Assembly: GCF_001039355.2 (NCBI RefSeq)
Contig: NW_019775699.1
Location: forward strand, 85,143-149,142
Direction of reading: 5' to 3'
Length of the DNA: 64,000 nt
DNA from: Lingula anatina
Lineage: Eukaryota; Brachiopoda; Lingulata; Lingulida; Lingulidae
Below the pieces are notes generated by a model. That model was not told where the DNA came from and searched no databases. It worked only from the letters and a program-made list of their open reading frames with translations. Below are positions 61,861-64,000 of this stretch, in pieces. The first letter of the stretch is position 1. The number at the start of each line of letters is the position of its first letter. Made by a program: the position numbers and the translations under genes.

Positions 61861-63486
61861 ATGGGTAAATCTCAAAACAGTGCCTCTCTGACCACCATGG
61901 CCAACCATCTCCATGAGGGGGATATGGAAGCACTTGCACAAAACATCAACAACTTCTTCCAGTCCATTACTTCTCACCTAGACCCCTTAGATGAGATGGA
62001 CTTCCATGATGTTAACATTCCCTCACAGTACCAGCTCACAGTAGAACAAGTGGAAAGATCTCTCATTAATATTAACACAAACAAGGCATCCGGTCCTGAT
62101 AATATACCGAACTGGATTCTCAAAGACTTTGCTGGAGTTCTCGGTGCACCAGTATGTGCAATCTGGAACAATACCATACGTCAAGGAAAGCTACCAACAA
62201 TCTGGAAATGTGCCAATGTAGTGCCACTGCCTAAAATTAAACCAGCACTGAGCGTGGAAAATGATTTAAGACCTGTTTCCCTAACACCTATCCTCAGCAA
62301 GGAATTGGAAGCATTCATTTTTACATGGCTGTGGGAGATACTAGGACCACATATTAAGAAAGATCAGTTTGGCAATGTTAAAGGTTCCTCCACCACAATG
62401 GCCTTAATCGAGCTATTTGACACCTGGGCCAAGGCCAGTGACACTCATGGGGCACAGTCTCGGGTTTTATTACTTGATTTTAGAAAAGCGTTTGATTTAA
62501 TAGACCACAATATTTTGCTAGGCAAGCTTTGCAGCTATGGAGTACCTCCAGTATTACTCAGATGGGTCCATGCCTTTTTACTAAATAGACAGCAACGGAT
62601 CAAGTGTGGATCAGTAATGTCACAATGGTGCCATATTCATGGGGGCGTGCCCCAGGGTACAAAATTAGGACCTCTCCTTTTCATTTCAATGATAAATGAC
62701 ATGGAATGTTTTTTACCAGCAGTAAAATATGTGGATGACACTACAGTTTATGAGACAGTTCACCAACCATCTCCAAGGGAAATAGAACAAGGTGCCAAAC
62801 CTACACAATCTAAACTTGCCATAGCAGCCTCAAACCTATATGAATGGACAAAACAAAATAACATGCTAATTAATCCTAAAAAAACTGTTGAACTGTTTAT
62901 CTGTTTCAGTAAAAACCCTACTGTAACTGATAACCTTATAATTGATGGTATAAAAATCGAACAAGTTTCACATGCCAAACTGCTGGGGGTTCATATCAGT
63001 TCTAATTTGAAATGTGACTTACATATAGAAAAAATTCTCTCAAAAGCTGCATCCAGACTGTATTTCTTATGCATGGTCAAACACGCTGGGGTGCCGAGAC
63101 ATGACCTCTTACAAATTTATAAAAGCAATCTCAGACCAACGCTTGAGTACACTTGTCAGCTATGGCATGCTGGAATTACCGCACAGCAATCTAAAGCCTT
63201 AGAGAACATCCAAAAAAGGGCTCTTCATATTATATACCCTGAACTCACTTACAACGAAGCAATGGACATCACTGAATTACCTACCTTGAAATCTCGGCGT
63301 ACTGACTTATGCAAAAAATTATTTAATGAGATAAAACTGTGTACACACAGATTAAACCATCTTTTACCTAACACTCGTGTCATAGAAAAGGACCTAAGGA
63401 ATGTTTATAGATATGTTTTACCAAAATGTCGGACAAAAAGATATAGAAACACTTTTATCCCATACTGTTTATATACGTGTCAATGA
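61861..63486 (+). pseudogene. Reverse transcriptase reading frame of the non-LTR element
   Basis: 541 codons open from Met at 61861 to TGA at 63484-63486, containing the whole RT palm and fingers including the catalytic YVDD, plus the thumb and a C-terminal region (AGITAQQSKALENIQKRALH). In the source element it copies the RNA at a nicked target. The same frame continues upstream past the TAG (61801-61803), so this copy is only mildly decayed, but it lacks an endonuclease. Confidence 0.88.
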
Positions 63487-63659
63487 TCAAGGTCTATCCA
63501 TGAACTTTTAGCTTTTGAAAATAACAACGAATCACCATTTTTAACCTCATTATTGGTTTTATAACTTCATGTCAATGATCAAGGTCTATCCATGAACTTT
63601 TAGCTTTTGAAAATAACAACGAATCACCATTTTTAACCTCATTATTGGTTTTATAACTT
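63479..63659. repeat. 92-bp tandem duplication in the LINE 3' UTR
   Basis: Two near-identical units (63479-63570, 63571-63659) starting gtcaatgatcaaggtc. The first overlaps the stop codon of the RT frame. Confidence 0.9.
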
Positions 63660-63779
63660 AGAATTTATCTTAAAGCTCTTTTTTAGTACTACATCTTTAT
63701 ACTCTTATACATATACATTCAATATATTTCTTATATATTGCAAAGAACACAATAAACCTTTATTATTATTATTATTATG

Positions 63780-64000
63780 GAAGATGTAAGCCCACTTTAC
63801 TCAATCCTTACTGAAAAATATCTTGCGCAGTGAAATATGGAGGAGAGATGCTCCACGAAAACAAACGTTCTTTTTATGCCAAGAGAAGACTTCAAATTCA
63901 TGACACTGTATCTAAGCTCGTTTTCCTTGCCAGATCATCTTTTTGTATGCCCCGTCTAAAAAATTACATTTCCTCTTATTACGAGCCTAATTCCTTGATT
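63780..64000. other. Unassigned right end
   Basis: No clear gene or repeat was recognised in the last 220 bases. Confidence 0.5.

Larger units (their letters stand above)
61300..63779 (+). mobile_element. Non-LTR retrotransposon, 5'-truncated, with reverse transcriptase
   Basis: One reading frame runs 61300-63486, interrupted by a single TAG at 61801-61803. RT motifs: ASGPDNIPNWILK, LRPVSLTPILSKELE, RVLLLDFRKAFDLIDHNILL, HGGVPQGTKLGPLLF, YVDDTTVYE and, toward the end, HAKLLGVHI. Upstream lies a linker (KPWVTDEFRDLI) that usually follows the endonuclease, but no endonuclease is present. The 3' UTR holds a 92-bp tandem duplication, AATAAA at 63751 and a (TTA)n tail to about 63778. The clade (CR1/L2/jockey-like) is uncertain. 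Confidence 0.93.

Noticed and set aside
1-64000. tRNA, rRNA or CRISPR-like arrays
   Set aside because: No clover-leaf, ribosomal or regularly spaced repeat pattern was seen; all tandem arrays are microsatellites or two-unit duplications.

Overview
The window is intron-rich, AT-rich animal DNA. It has GT-AG introns, long introns full of microsatellites and miniature transposons, and frequent palindromic acatgtac-type words. Together with the gene content (a complement-like thioester protein, SLC17 transporters, secreted lectins, Tc1 and non-LTR elements) this suggests a marine invertebrate, most likely a mollusc or other lophotrochozoan. The species cannot be fixed from sequence alone.

Layout. 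(1) 890-2334, minus strand: a class A GPCR split by one frameshift. A duplicate of its 5' end at 37-160 suggests a tandem array continuing to the left. (2) 2416-6330: intergenic, with a direct duplication, microsatellites and a dead Tc1 transposase. (3) 6339-34821, plus strand: a complete thioester-containing protein (TEP/CD109/alpha-2-macroglobulin family) gene. I could assemble it exon by exon from the TATA box to AATAAA: 35 coding exons per transcript and about 1,450 residues, with GCGEQ thioester and catalytic His. (4) 34985-55854: a tandemly duplicated SLC17 (sialin/vesicular glutamate/phosphate type) locus. One copy is apparently intact (550 aa, 36664-46824) and has a C-type lectin pseudogene trapped antisense in its first intron. 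A second copy (49356-55854) is broken. (5) 58132-61031, minus strand: an intact C-type lectin with an upstream chitin-binding (peritrophin-A) exon of matching phase. (6) 61300-63779: a 5'-truncated non-LTR retrotransposon.

The outstanding feature is inside the TEP gene. Between constant exons 17 and 19 lie seven complete alternative exons (17579-24873). Each has the same unusual phase, begins with a completely different bait sequence (Pro-Asn repeat, Gly-rich, collagen-like and basic, Arg-rich, Asp-rich, Met-Pro-rich), and ends in the same FPETW/FPESW-LW block plus an N-glycosylation sequon. Their lengths are all 1 modulo 3, so only inclusion of exactly one keeps the reading frame. This is the grammar of a mutually exclusive splicing array that gives one immune effector seven protease-bait specificities. 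At least two decayed exons in the same interval show birth and death of cassettes.

Abundant DNA transposons (three Tc1-like elements, one a palindromic fold-back composite; a 1-kb GGGGAGACC-ended element; several MITEs) account for most other structure. Copy breakage is complementary in the SLC17/lectin duplication: the unit with the good transporter has the dead lectin, and the unit with the broken transporter has the good lectin.
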